A stretch of DNA of 64,000 nt from Thermohalobaculum sp965247385 (lineage in GTDB: Bacteria; Pseudomonadota; Alphaproteobacteria; Rhodobacterales; Rhodobacteraceae). This document shows positions 1-8,501 of this stretch, piece after piece (position 1 is the stretch's first letter; each line of letters begins with the position of its first letter). The stretch covers positions 1,426,001 through 1,490,000 of the forward strand of contig CBDFHG010000007.1 of the NCBI GenBank assembly GCA_965247385.1. Direction: 5' to 3'. The notes under the pieces were generated by a model. It ran no database searches, had not been told where the DNA came from, and saw nothing but the letters and a program-made list of their open reading frames with translations. Both the position numbers and the translations under genes were made by a program.

Positions 1-118
1 TCAGCGCTCGCTCCTCGACCACCCGGATTTCCGCCACAGCCCCGGTCTGGTCGATTCCGGTCACCGGGCGGGTCAGCCTGGGATCGGCCGGGTCGGGCGA
101 GATCAGGAATTCAGTCAT
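1..118 (-). CDS. fdhD: FdhD-like formate dehydrogenase accessory sulfurtransferase, N-terminal part only
   Basis: The gene starts at ATG 118 and runs off the left edge, so only 39 codons are visible. They read MTEFLISPDPADPRLTRPVTG and continue with a segment containing AEIRVVEERAL. Family knowledge: FdhD proteins open this way, with an acidic leader followed by vxxErpL before the NGxExxTxMTI stretch. FdhD passes sulfur from IscS to the molybdenum cofactor of formate dehydrogenase. The ATG overlaps the TGA of the upstream hydrolase gene (ATGA), so the two are probably co-transcribed. The family call rests on a short segment and could be wrong. Confidence 0.6.
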   Translation of the reverse strand, partial: MTEFLISPDPADPRLTRPVTGIDQTGAVAEIRVVEERAL

Positions 119-807
119 CGTTTGACCCCTTCAATGTCGAAGCTGCCGGCGCGCAGGAAACCGGCCACCAGCCGGGCGGTGCGCGCGCTCAACGGCAGGA
201 AGGTGTGGCTGACCGGCACCGCCGCCCGCGCCCCTGCCCCGGCCCAGGCCGAACGCACCGTCACCAGCCCGTCGTTCGGACCATCTAGCCCGAGCGGCGC
301 GTTCAGCCAACCGCAATGCAGCGTTCCAGCGATGGAACCAACGGTCGCGTGGCGCTCCGCCCGTGCCGGAAATGCCGCTACCTGGGCCAGCACCGGCCCC
401 AGCAGCCACCGCGCCGGCGCCGCACGCGCCAGCCATTTGCCCACGGCTGTACCGAGGTTCGGCGAGCCGATCTGCACCACCCGCGCGATCCGCAGATCAG
501 GCCGGGTCAGCGCCAGCCTGCGGGCGATGATGCCGCCCAGCGAGTGGCCTACCAAATGCACGGCACTCCAGCCGCGCGAAGCATCGGCGACCTCGCGCGC
601 CACCCGTTCCGCCGCCGCCTCGATCGGCAGCCGCAGCGACGGGTAGGCAACGGTGGCAACCGGCCAACCCGCCGCCCGCAACCGCCGCGCCAGCAGCCAC
701 ATCGACCAGCGCGAGCGCCCCAGCGCGTGGATCAGCACCACCCCGCCTGCTTTCTCGCCACCCGCCGGGGCGCCGGGTAAACCGGCGGCGATCAATGTCT
801 CTGTCAT
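115..807 (-). CDS. Alpha/beta hydrolase, lipase-like
   Basis: This 230-aa protein has an oxyanion-type strand near residue 24 (VVLIHALGRS) and the nucleophile elbow GHSLGG near residue 87. A histidine near residue 200 (VSHTFLP) is a plausible catalytic His. The layout matches small PGAP1/lipase-class alpha/beta hydrolases without a signal peptide, so it probably acts on an ester in the cytoplasm. Its stop overlaps the start of the fdhD-like gene by ATGA. The substrate cannot be told from sequence. Confidence 0.8.
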   Translation of the reverse strand: MTETLIAAGLPGAPAGGEKAGGVVLIHALGRSRWSMWLLARRLRAAGWPVATVAYPSLRLPIEAAAERVAREVADASRGWSAVHLVGHSLGGIIARRLALTRPDLRIARVVQIGSPNLGTAVGKWLARAAPARWLLGPVLAQVAAFPARAERHATVGSIAGTLHCGWLNAPLGLDGPNDGLVTVRSAWAGAGARAAVPVSHTFLPLSARTARLVAGFLRAGSFDIEGVKR

Positions 808-914
808 GGGGCGTCACAAAACCCGACTGGCGCCCCAGGTCAACCCTGCGCAATCGAGGGCGGCGCGGTAGGCGGCTGGATGGCCGGGCGGGTTCAAATC
901 GGTGCACCCGGAGA

Positions 915-3410
915 TCAGGTCCGCAGGCTGCCGCCGGTGGCCTTTGCAACGGCGGCGACCACACGCCCGGCAACCGCCTCGATTTCGGCCTCGGTCAGGG
1001 TTCCGTCGACCGGTTGCAACCGGATCGAGATTGCCACCGACTTCTTGCCGTCGCCGAGCTGCTCCGCCGCCCGGGCGCCCTGGAACACGTCGAACACAGC
1101 CGCGCGCGCGATCAGTTTCTTCTCGGCCCCGCGCGCGGCGCGCAGCACCGCCTCGGCCTCGACCCGCTCATCGACGACGAAAGCAAAGTCGCGCTCGACC
1201 GCCTGGAAGTCCGAGACCACCAACGCCGGGCGCGCCGACGATTTCGCCTTGCGCAGGGGCAGGTTCTCCGGGAACAGCGTAACCACCACCGCCGGTCCTT
1301 TAATATCCATCGCCTGCAACACTTTGGGATGCAGCTCGCCGAACACCGCAAGGGTGTTCTTCGGCCCCAGCTTCAGCGCCGCCGAGCGGCCCGGGTGGAA
1401 CCACTCCGGCGCCTCGTGCGCGATCATCAGTTTGCCGACCGGCGCGCCGATTGCCGCCAGCACCGCCTCGGCATCCGCCTTGGCGTCGTAGAGATCGACG
1501 GGCCGCCGTGCTCCCGCCCAGTCACGCGGCGCGGTGGCGCCAATGCGGATGGCGCTGGCGTGCAGGCTCTGCTCGCCCGGCTCGCCGCCATGAAAGGCCG
1601 GGCCAACCTCGAACAGACCCAGATCGGCAAACCCGCGCGCCTGGTTGCGCGCCGCCGCCGCCAGCAGGCCCGGCAACAGGCTCGGCCGCATGTCCGACAT
1701 CTCCGACGAGATCGGGTTTTGCAGCTTCAGCCCCGCCTGGCCACCGCCGAACAGCCCGGCCTCGGTCTCGGAGACGAAGGAGTAGCTGACGATCTCGTTC
1801 AACCCCAGCCCGGCCAGTTGCCGCCGCACCATGCTCTCACGGGTTTGCATCGGCGTGAGGGTCCGGGCGCTGACGCCGGTATTATCGCTGCGCCGCAGGG
1901 GCCGGGCCTCCAGCTTGCTCAACGAGGCGACACGGGCGATCTCCTCGACCAGATCGGCCTCGCCCTGCACATCCGGCCGCCACGGCGGCGGCGTGACCGA
2001 CAGAGCGCCCCCGGTCGTTGTCGGCACCGCCCCCATCGCCAGCGCGGCAGCGGCGGCCAGCGCCTCGATCGGGTCGGTAATCTTGAAGCCCAGCGCAGTC
2101 AGGATGCGGATCTGCTCGTCGCGGCCAATCTCCATGCCGACCAGGCTGACCACCCGCCCCGGATCCAGCGCATAGCTGCGCGTGGTGTCGGGAACCGCAC
2201 CCGCAATGACCACCTCCGAGGCTTCGCCACCGCAGAACTCCAGGATCATCGCCGTGCCACGCTCCATTCCCACCGGTGTGAATTCCGGATCGACGCCGCG
2301 CTCGAACCGGTAGCGCGCGTCCGAGTTGATGCGCAGCTTGCGCCCGGTAGCGGCAGTGCGAACCGGGTCGAAACAGGCCGCTTCCACGAACACGTTCACG
2401 GTCTCCGACGTACAGCCGGAATGCAGGCCGCCCATGACGCCGCCAATACCCTCGGGCCCGGCATCGTCGCAGATCAGGGTCATCGCATCGTCAAATTCGT
2501 AGCTCTTGTCGTCGAGCGCATCGAGCGTCTCGCCCGGGCGGCTCAGGCGGACATGGATATCGCCGGTCACCTTGTCGGCGTCGAACACATGCAGCGGGCG
2601 CCCGCGATCGATGGTGAGGTAGTTTGTGATATCGACCAACGCCGAGATCGGCCGCAGCCCGATGGCGCGCAAACGCTTCTGCAGCCATTTCGGCGATGGG
2701 CCGTTCTTCACCCCCCGGATATAGCGCCCGACAAACAGCGGGCAGGCCTTGCCGGCGACATCGTCCTTGAGCGTAACGTTGATCGGGCTTTCAAAGACCC
2801 CCGGCACAGCGTCGGTCGCAGGCGTGATCAACTCGCCCAGCCCCCGCGCCGCCAGGTCGCGGGCGATCCCGGCGATACCCAGCGCATCAGGCCGGTTCGG
2901 GGTGACGGCGATCTCGATCACCGGGTCGTTCAGACCCGCGTAATCGATATAACGCACTCCCATCGGCGCGTCCCCGGCCAGATCGATGATGCCCTCGTGG
3001 TCATCCGAGATCATCAACTCGCGTTCCGAGCACAGCATCCCGTTGGATTCCACACCGCGAATCACACCCGGCTTCAGATCGACCCCGGTCCCGGGGATAT
3101 GTACTCCCGGCGCGGCAAAGACACCGACCAGCCCGGTGCGTGCGTTCGGCGCCCCGCAAACCACCTGAACCTCCTCCGAGGGCCGGTCCGGTCCGTTCGG
3201 CCAGGTCTCGACCCGGCACAGCCGCAGCTTGTCCGCATTCAGGTGCTTCGCCGCCTCGATCACACGGCAGATAGTGAAGGCACCCAGTGACTTAGCCGGA
3301 TCCTCGATCCCTTCGACCTCCAGCCCGAGATCGGTCAGAGCGGACAGGATCTCATCAAGCGGCGCCCGGGTTTCCAGGTGGTCCTTCAGCCAGGAAAAGG
3401 TGAATTTCAT
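915..3410 (-). CDS. pheT: Phenylalanyl-tRNA synthetase beta subunit
   Basis: This 831-aa protein is the beta chain of the alpha2-beta2 PheRS that charges tRNA-Phe. In order it shows an EMAP-like tRNA-binding domain (about residues 40-150, with LNADKLRLCRVE and SNGMLCSERELM), the B3/B4 editing domain (about 200-380, VDITNYLTIDRGRPLHVFD), B5, a catalytic-like core, and a C-terminal FDX-ACB anticodon-binding domain (from about 735, SDFQAVERDFAFVV). Length is normal for the family. The partner pheS is upstream on the same strand, but about 3.9 kb of insertion sequences and a pilin-like gene separate them. An IS end sits about 105 bp upstream of this start, so the gene needs its own promoter or one supplied by the IS. 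Confidence 0.97.
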   Translation of the reverse strand: MKFTFSWLKDHLETRAPLDEILSALTDLGLEVEGIEDPAKSLGAFTICRVIEAAKHLNADKLRLCRVETWPNGPDRPSEEVQVVCGAPNARTGLVGVFAAPGVHIPGTGVDLKPGVIRGVESNGMLCSERELMISDDHEGIIDLAGDAPMGVRYIDYAGLNDPVIEIAVTPNRPDALGIAGIARDLAARGLGELITPATDAVPGVFESPINVTLKDDVAGKACPLFVGRYIRGVKNGPSPKWLQKRLRAIGLRPISALVDITNYLTIDRGRPLHVFDADKVTGDIHVRLSRPGETLDALDDKSYEFDDAMTLICDDAGPEGIGGVMGGLHSGCTSETVNVFVEAACFDPVRTAATGRKLRINSDARYRFERGVDPEFTPVGMERGTAMILEFCGGEASEVVIAGAVPDTTRSYALDPGRVVSLVGMEIGRDEQIRILTALGFKITDPIEALAAAAALAMGAVPTTTGGALSVTPPPWRPDVQGEADLVEEIARVASLSKLEARPLRRSDNTGVSARTLTPMQTRESMVRRQLAGLGLNEIVSYSFVSETEAGLFGGGQAGLKLQNPISSEMSDMRPSLLPGLLAAAARNQARGFADLGLFEVGPAFHGGEPGEQSLHASAIRIGATAPRDWAGARRPVDLYDAKADAEAVLAAIGAPVGKLMIAHEAPEWFHPGRSAALKLGPKNTLAVFGELHPKVLQAMDIKGPAVVVTLFPENLPLRKAKSSARPALVVSDFQAVERDFAFVVDERVEAEAVLRAARGAEKKLIARAAVFDVFQGARAAEQLGDGKKSVAISIRLQPVDGTLTEAEIEAVAGRVVAAVAKATGGSLRT

Positions 3411-3517
3411 ATTTCGGCCCCGTTGCTGCCGGGTTTACACGCGACTGTTCGCGCGTTGCATATCGGAATTCTTTCCGACCCGGAAGGGCCTGCCCAAAAA
3501 TTATCCCCTCTACTTAA

Positions 3518-5003
3518 CAGCCCGTTGAAAAAGTCGCCATTGACCGGGTTTCACCCCACGACGAAACATAACGCGGCGTCGGCGGTTTCGCCATCCTCCG
3601 AGACGATGAGGACGATCCGAGCGACCAAAACGGCTCCAGAGGGCGCAACAAGCACGAAAACACCGCCATATCCGCCCGCCACAGCCTGGCGCGGGGTGCC
3701 GGCGCCGATGAGTTGGCGCATCAGCAACGAGAGGTTGTGGCCGGCGACGTGAAGCAGGTATCGCTTGTGCACGTTCTCGCGCCCGCGCAGCCAGGTTCGG
3801 CGCATGCCGCCGCGATCGAGGGTGTGGGCAAAGGAGCGCTCGACGATCTCGGCGCGCAGCTTGAAGGCATCGCGGGCGACCCCGGACTTGAGCCGCACGC
3901 GGTTGTTGGTGACCGCCCGGCGCGCCGCCTGGTCACCGCGCCAGCGCGAAAAGCCCTTCTGCCTGGGCTCGGCGATCCGGGTCTTCCAGGGCCGGGTCTT
4001 GCAGGGACTGTCGTCCAGGGCCTTCAAGACCGCCCGTGAGAAATAGCCCTTGTCGGTGACGCATTCGGCCGGGCTCTCTGGCGTCAGCGCCGCAGCCACC
4101 GCATCGAGGTTTGCCTCGGCCGCCGCCAGGGTCCTGGAAAGCGTCGTGGTGTCGCCCTCATCGGCTGGGTGCAACTCGGCCGCCACCACCGCGCCGGTGT
4201 CCGGATCCACCGCGTGCCCGGGCTTGTCGGCCAGATGGGTCGCGGCGTCCTTCATCCTGGCGATCCTGGCCTCGGGGTCGCTCCTGCAAACCCGATCCTG
4301 GTTCGAGAGCTTCTTGCCCTTGCGCTTGCGGTCCAGACGCGCCAGGTCCTCGGCCGTGGGCGTCTCGATGCCGCTCTCCCGGGCCAGATGCTCCAGCATC
4401 TCCCGGTAGCCCTCACCCGTGTCGCGCCGCACGATGTTGCGCAGCGCCGCGTTGGCCTCCATGGTCGAGGCATCCACCCTGATGCGGTCGCCCTTCACCA
4501 GACCCGCCTCGGCGACCCGCGCCAGAACCCGGTCGAAGACCATCGCGTGCACCTCGTGGGGCAGGCGCGTGCGGGTCTTCGACAGCCAGGAATGGTCCGG
4601 CACACGATCCCGGCTCTCCAGCCGCAGAAACTCCCGCAGCGACAGCGAATCCGAGCCGCGCCATTCCAGCCCGCGCCCAGAGTCGATGCCCTCGAAGTAG
4701 CCCACCAGATGCATGCGGAAATAGCGCCCCGGCGGCACCGAAGGCGCTCCCGTCCTGGCCGCGTAATAGCACCGGCAGGTCGCCTCGACGAAGTCGTCGA
4801 AGCCGCCCTCAATCAGGACCGACTGAAGACGGTCGTAAAACACATGACCCGGCGAGCGCGGCATCTCCGCCCAGCCCACCATCAAATCACCCTGACGATC
4901 CTTCTGCAGTCCCATCGACATCGGCGAACCTCCCGGTCAAATCAGAATATCATAGAATCAGACCAGGCCGCTCGTGTCCAGGGCCGACTTCGTCAACGGG
5001 CTG
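3518..5003. mobile_element. IS1182-like insertion sequence, copy A (complete)
   Basis: This 1486-bp element has terminal inverted repeats starting CAGCCCGTTGA and carries one minus-strand transposase. It is flanked by a 4-bp direct repeat, TTAA (3514-3517 and 5004-5007). A second complete copy lies at 46936-48426 (flanked by CTAT) and a deleted one at 26298-26842. The 4-bp duplications agree across copies and fix the ends. It lies between pheT and pheS. Confidence 0.9.
3551..4921 (-). CDS. IS1182/IS5-superfamily DDE transposase
   Basis: This 456-aa transposase has an N-terminal DUF772-like domain (about residues 20-130, FRMHLVGYFEGIDSGRGLEW), followed by the DDE core. First acidic region is RIRVDASTMEANA (about 150), then VTDKGYFSRAVLK (about 295) and RGGMRRTWLRGRENVHKRYLLH near the C-terminus. 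Compared with the 46.9-kb copy it has a 5-residue insertion (CKTRP) in the third quarter, so the copies are not identical. The reading frame is intact and may be active. Assignment to IS1182 rather than another IS5-superfamily group is by general resemblance. Confidence 0.85.
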   Translation of the reverse strand: MSMGLQKDRQGDLMVGWAEMPRSPGHVFYDRLQSVLIEGGFDDFVEATCRCYYAARTGAPSVPPGRYFRMHLVGYFEGIDSGRGLEWRGSDSLSLREFLRLESRDRVPDHSWLSKTRTRLPHEVHAMVFDRVLARVAEAGLVKGDRIRVDASTMEANAALRNIVRRDTGEGYREMLEHLARESGIETPTAEDLARLDRKRKGKKLSNQDRVCRSDPEARIARMKDAATHLADKPGHAVDPDTGAVVAAELHPADEGDTTTLSRTLAAAEANLDAVAAALTPESPAECVTDKGYFSRAVLKALDDSPCKTRPWKTRIAEPRQKGFSRWRGDQAARRAVTNNRVRLKSGVARDAFKLRAEIVERSFAHTLDRGGMRRTWLRGRENVHKRYLLHVAGHNLSLLMRQLIGAGTPRQAVAGGYGGVFVLVAPSGAVLVARIVLIVSEDGETADAALCFVVG

Positions 5004-5311
5004 TTAAGGGTGACTTTCATATCTTTTTGGGGCTGACCCGGATAACTACCTTAGATGCCGCTTAACCCAATGTCTTATTTGGTATAATTGGATTGATGGG
5101 TCACTGTTGTTAAAACGCCACTCACATTCCTTCAAATACAGGCCGAAGTGGGCCTTCGGGACACCGTTGAATTTGCCCATATGACGTTTTGCCTGGCGCC
5201 AGAAATACTCGATGCCGTTGATGTGATTTTCATCGTCGGCGAACAGCTTTGAGTGGTTGATCCGAAAGTGCTTGAAGGCGGATACCTCCAGGACGTTGTC
5301 GCCCTTCCAGA

Positions 5312-6706
5312 GAGCCATACCCGAAAGTTGGTGACGCATTGAATTGAAGGCGGCGTATCCTGGCGATGCCAAATCGCCAGTATCCACGAAGGAAAGGATC
5401 CGCCATGAAAGAGGGCCATGAAAGAGGATAGAGTTGTTGATCTGGGTCAGCCGGGATCAATTTCGGGGGATCCCCTGACGGCGATATTGCGCCATGGTGC
5501 GCGCAAGCTGCTGGCCCAGGCCATTGAGGCTGAAGTCTCGGCTTTCATCGCGGGGCACGCCGCCCTGCGCGGTGAGGATGACCGGCGCCGCGTGGTGCGT
5601 CACGGCTATCTTCCGGAACGCGAGATCCAGACCGGGATCGGGCCGGTCGCGGTTCGCCAGCCCCGGGTGCGCGACCGGGGTGCGGCTGGCGATGGCGGCA
5701 AGATCCGTTTTACCTCGTCGATCCTGCCGCCCTGTCTTCGGCGCCGCAAGTAGCTGGAGGAACTGCTGCCCCGGCTTTATCTGAAAGGCATCTCGACAGG
5801 CGCTTTCCCGGAGGCCCTGGCCGCGCTCCTGGGTCCGCAGGCACCGGGCCTGTCGGCCTCGACCATCGCCCGGCTGAAGGAGATCTGGCAAGGCGAACTG
5901 GCGCGCTGGGAAAAGCGCGACCTCTCGGCCCGGCGTTACCTCTACTTCTGGGCCGATGGGGTCTACTTCCAGCCGCGCATGGACCACGCCAGGCAATGCA
6001 TCCTGGTCATCGTCGGCGCCGACCAGTGGGGCCGCAAGGAACTGCTGGCGATCGCCGACGGCGACCGCGAGAGCGCCTAGTCCTGGCGCGAGGTCCTGCT
6101 CGACCTCAAGCGCCGCGGTTTACGCTGGCACCGGAGCTGGCCGCCGGCGACGGCGCGCTGGGCTTCTGGAAGGCCTTGCGAGAAGTCTATGGCACGACCC
6201 GCGAGCAGCGCTGCCGGATGCACAAGACCGGCAATGTCCTCAACAAGCTGCCCAAGGCCCTACAGTCCAGGGCCAAGAGCCATCTGCAGCAGATCTGGAT
6301 CGCCGCGACCAGAGACCAGGCCGAGAAGGCCTTCGACTTTTTCGAGGAGGCCGATGGCGCCAAGTGCGACAAGGCCACGGCTTGCCTGGCCGAGGACCGC
6401 GAAGCCTTGCGCGCCTTCCACGACTTCCCGGCCGAACATTGGAAGCACTTGCGCACCACCAATCCGATTGAAAGCACCTTCGCCACGGTGCGGCTGCGGA
6501 CCGTCAAGACCAAGGGCTGTCTCAGCCGCGCTACCGCGCTCACAATGGTCTTCAAGCTTTGCCAATCGGCGGCCAGGAAATGGCGCCGCCTCGACGGCGC
6601 TCACCGTCTCGTCGAGATCATCGAGGGCGTCAAATTCAAGAACCGAGAAAAGCTGATCGAACGCGCCGCCTGATAGGACAAGTCACCAACTTTTGACAAT
6701 AGCTCC
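5312..6706. mobile_element. IS256-family insertion nested in the IS1595 element
   Basis: The ends are recognised as imperfect inverted repeats. GAGCCATACCCGAAAGTTGG lies near 5313 and the inverted counterpart containing CACCAACTTTTGACAATAGC ends near 6703. The exact ends are uncertain by a few bases, and no clear target duplication was found because the host sequence on the two sides is not contiguous. Confidence 0.7.
5418..6673 (+). pseudogene. IS256-family (mutator-type) transposase, degraded
   Basis: The protein can be followed from MKEDRVVDLG through EVSAFIAGHAALR, EELLPRLYLKGISTGAFPEA, ARQCILVIVGAD and HLRTTNPIESTFATVRLRT to VEIIEGVKFKNREKLIERAA. It is broken three times: an in-frame TAG at 5751-5753, a second in-frame TAG at 6078-6080, and a frameshift near 6118. 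Both stops would be one C-to-T or similar change away from sense codons. The element cannot make its own transposase. Confidence 0.9.
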
Positions 6707-6923
6707 AAGCGCCGTCGATCCAGACACAAAATGCGCGATCAAACGATCTTGTTTATAGGGACTGAGACGACTCCTGCGCATAGCTTCCATGATACCTCCA
6801 AAAATGAGTTATCTGGGTCAGCCCCATCTTTTTTTAAACACAAACGTGTGGTCTTGTAATTCGGAGTCCTCCTGCGAGTGAGGATTATCGAGCAAAACAT
6901 AATAAAGATAGCAGGGACCTTCA

Positions 6924-7160
6924 GTGAAACTGATGATGATTTTCGCGAATGACCAACGCGGCGCAGTCTCGGTTGACTGGGTTACGCTGACGGCTGGGAT
7001 CCTTCTTCTCGGGACTATGGTTGTCTATACTATCATGAACGATTCAGCCGGTTACCTGATGGACGAGTTCGAGGACCTGAACGAACAATATTCCGAAGAT
7101 GCGGTCGATATGACCTCGTTGAGCGACCAGGCGGGCGACCAGGTCGATTTCGGTCATTAA
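6924..7160 (+). CDS. Small Flp/type IVb pilin-like membrane protein
   Basis: This 78-aa protein starts at GTG 6924 (an in-frame ATG follows at 6933). After a short charged leader it has RGAVSVDWVTLTAGILLLG, one hydrophobic helix of about 22 residues, then an acidic tail ending DQVDFGH. The pattern of a short N-terminus, a residue-rich GAV/W motif and a single helix resembles the Flp-type pilin-like proteins found beside Tad loci in Rhodobacterales. TadE/TadG-like genes occur 11-13 kb away. It sits between pheS and the IS cluster on the opposite strand. Function is inferred only from this resemblance. Confidence 0.6.
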   Translation: MKLMMIFANDQRGAVSVDWVTLTAGILLLGTMVVYTIMNDSAGYLMDEFEDLNEQYSEDAVDMTSLSDQAGDQVDFGH

Positions 7161-7268
7161 CCGGCAGCCTGTACGGAGACGGCCAAACCTCGATGCGCCG
7201 CGCGCCCTCGCAGGCGTGCGTTTTGCTGCAAGGGCACCGTCGGGCAAGCAACGCGCGAGATTACCGAC

Positions 7269-8351
7269 TCAGGCCGACAACCCCCCATGCAGCGTCGGCA
7301 TGTCCAGCGCGGCGAAGCCGTAATGGCGCAGCCAGCGCAGGTCGCTGTCGAAGAACGCCCGCAGGTCCGGGATGCCGTATTTCAGCATCGCGATGCGGTC
7401 GATTCCCATGCCGAAGGCGAAGCCCTGATAGACCTTCGGGTCCACCCCCGCAGCCTCCAGCACCTTCGGATGCACCATGCCCGAGCCGAGGATCTCCATC
7501 CAGTCGTCGCCCTCGCCGATCTTGAGCTGGCCACCGGCCCATGAACAGCGGATATCGACCTCGGCCGAGGGCTCGGTGAAGGGGAAATGCGAGGCGCGGA
7601 AGCGCAACTCCACCCCCTCGACCTCGAAGAAAGCACGGCAGAACTCCTCCAGCACCCATTTCAGGTTCGCCATCGAGATGTCGCGGTCGATCGCCAGCCC
7701 CTCGTACTGGTGGAACATCGGCGTATGGGTCTGGTCGTAGTCGCAGCGATAGACCCGGCCCGGGGCGATGATCCGGCAGGGGACGCCGTGCTCCTCCATA
7801 TAGCGGATCTGCACCGGCGAGGTATGGGTCCGCAGCACATGCGGCGGGCGCTCGGCACCCTCAGGCCGCGCCATGTAGAAGGTGTCCATCTCTTGGCGCG
7901 CCGGGTGCTCGGGCGGGATGTTCAGGGTGTCGAAATTGTACCAGTCGGTCTCGATCTGCGGCCCCTCGGCGACCGCGAAACCCAGATCGGCGAAGATCGC
8001 TATGACCTCCTCCATCACCTGGCTGACCGGGTGGATGGTGCCCTGAGCGACCGGACGCGGGGCCAGGGTAACGTCCAGCCACTCGGTCGCCAGGCGCTCG
8101 GCCAGCGCCGCGTCGCCCAGCGCCGCCTTGCGGGCAATGATGGCGGTGTTGATCTCTTCCTTCAGCGCATTCAGCCGCGGCCCGGCCTGCCGGCGCTCCT
8201 CCGGGGTCATCTTCCCCAGTTCGCGCATCATCAGGCTGATCTCGCCCTTCTTGCCCAACGCACCGACCCGCAAAGCCTCGATCGCCGGTTCATCCCCGGC
8301 AGCGGCGACTTGCGTCAGATATTTCGCGCGGACGGGTTCCAGATCCTGCAT
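7269..8351 (-). CDS. pheS: Phenylalanyl-tRNA synthetase alpha subunit
   Basis: This 360-aa catalytic subunit of PheRS starts at ATG 8351 (MQDLEPVRAKYLTQ); an in-frame extension to 8411 lacks family support. The N-terminal coiled coil (about residues 1-90) is followed by the class II core, with HPVSQVMEEVIAIFADLGF, TSPVQIRYMEE, the motif 2 region GRVYRCDYDQTHTPMFHQ and motif 3 GFAFGMGIDRIAMLKYG. The C-terminus ends DMPTLHGGLSA. pheT follows on the same strand after a 3.9-kb gap filled by mobile DNA. Confidence 0.97.
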   Translation of the reverse strand: MQDLEPVRAKYLTQVAAAGDEPAIEALRVGALGKKGEISLMMRELGKMTPEERRQAGPRLNALKEEINTAIIARKAALGDAALAERLATEWLDVTLAPRPVAQGTIHPVSQVMEEVIAIFADLGFAVAEGPQIETDWYNFDTLNIPPEHPARQEMDTFYMARPEGAERPPHVLRTHTSPVQIRYMEEHGVPCRIIAPGRVYRCDYDQTHTPMFHQYEGLAIDRDISMANLKWVLEEFCRAFFEVEGVELRFRASHFPFTEPSAEVDIRCSWAGGQLKIGEGDDWMEILGSGMVHPKVLEAAGVDPKVYQGFAFGMGIDRIAMLKYGIPDLRAFFDSDLRWLRHYGFAALDMPTLHGGLSA

Positions 8352-8501
8352 GGTCACTTTCCTCGGCCCAGCTATCGCCGGGGTGGTACTCACGGACGGC
8401 TCGAATTGCAAGCCGCACCAAGGTCTGGCCAGCGCCCGTGCGCCGCCGAGGCGGCGCGGGGCGGGTGGGTGGGCGCGATACCTCGGCGGCGCGCGGGCGC
8501 G

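Larger units (their letters stand above)
5046..6790 (-). pseudogene. IS1595-family transposase, interrupted and internally deleted
   Basis: The N-terminus begins at ATG 6790 (MEAMRRSRLSPYKQDRLIAH) and runs to about 6707. The C-terminal part lies at about 5312-5046 (VSAFKHFRINHSKLFAD, HINGIEYFWRQAKRHM, KECEWRFNN, ending RHLR). Together they match the ends of the related copy at 20.3 kb. The central DDE region, including the DESYFGGKRK-type motif, is missing, lost around the IS256 insertion. Confidence 0.85.
5029..6825. mobile_element. IS1595-family (ISXO2-like) element split by an IS256 copy
   Basis: Inverted repeats GGGGCTGACCC lie at 5029 and, inverted, at 6814-6825. Outside them is a perfect 8-bp duplication ATCTTTTT (5021-5028 and 6826-6833), the size expected for IS1595. 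Inside, the two ends of the transposase gene survive on the minus strand, but the middle is replaced by an IS256 element (about 5312-6706). The host element is therefore dead. Confidence 0.85.

Noticed and set aside
795..3290. An 831-codon plus-strand open frame opposite pheT
   Set aside because: It mirrors the pheT frame in GC-rich DNA, is Arg/Pro/His-rich with no family pattern, while pheT is an unmistakable full-length gene.
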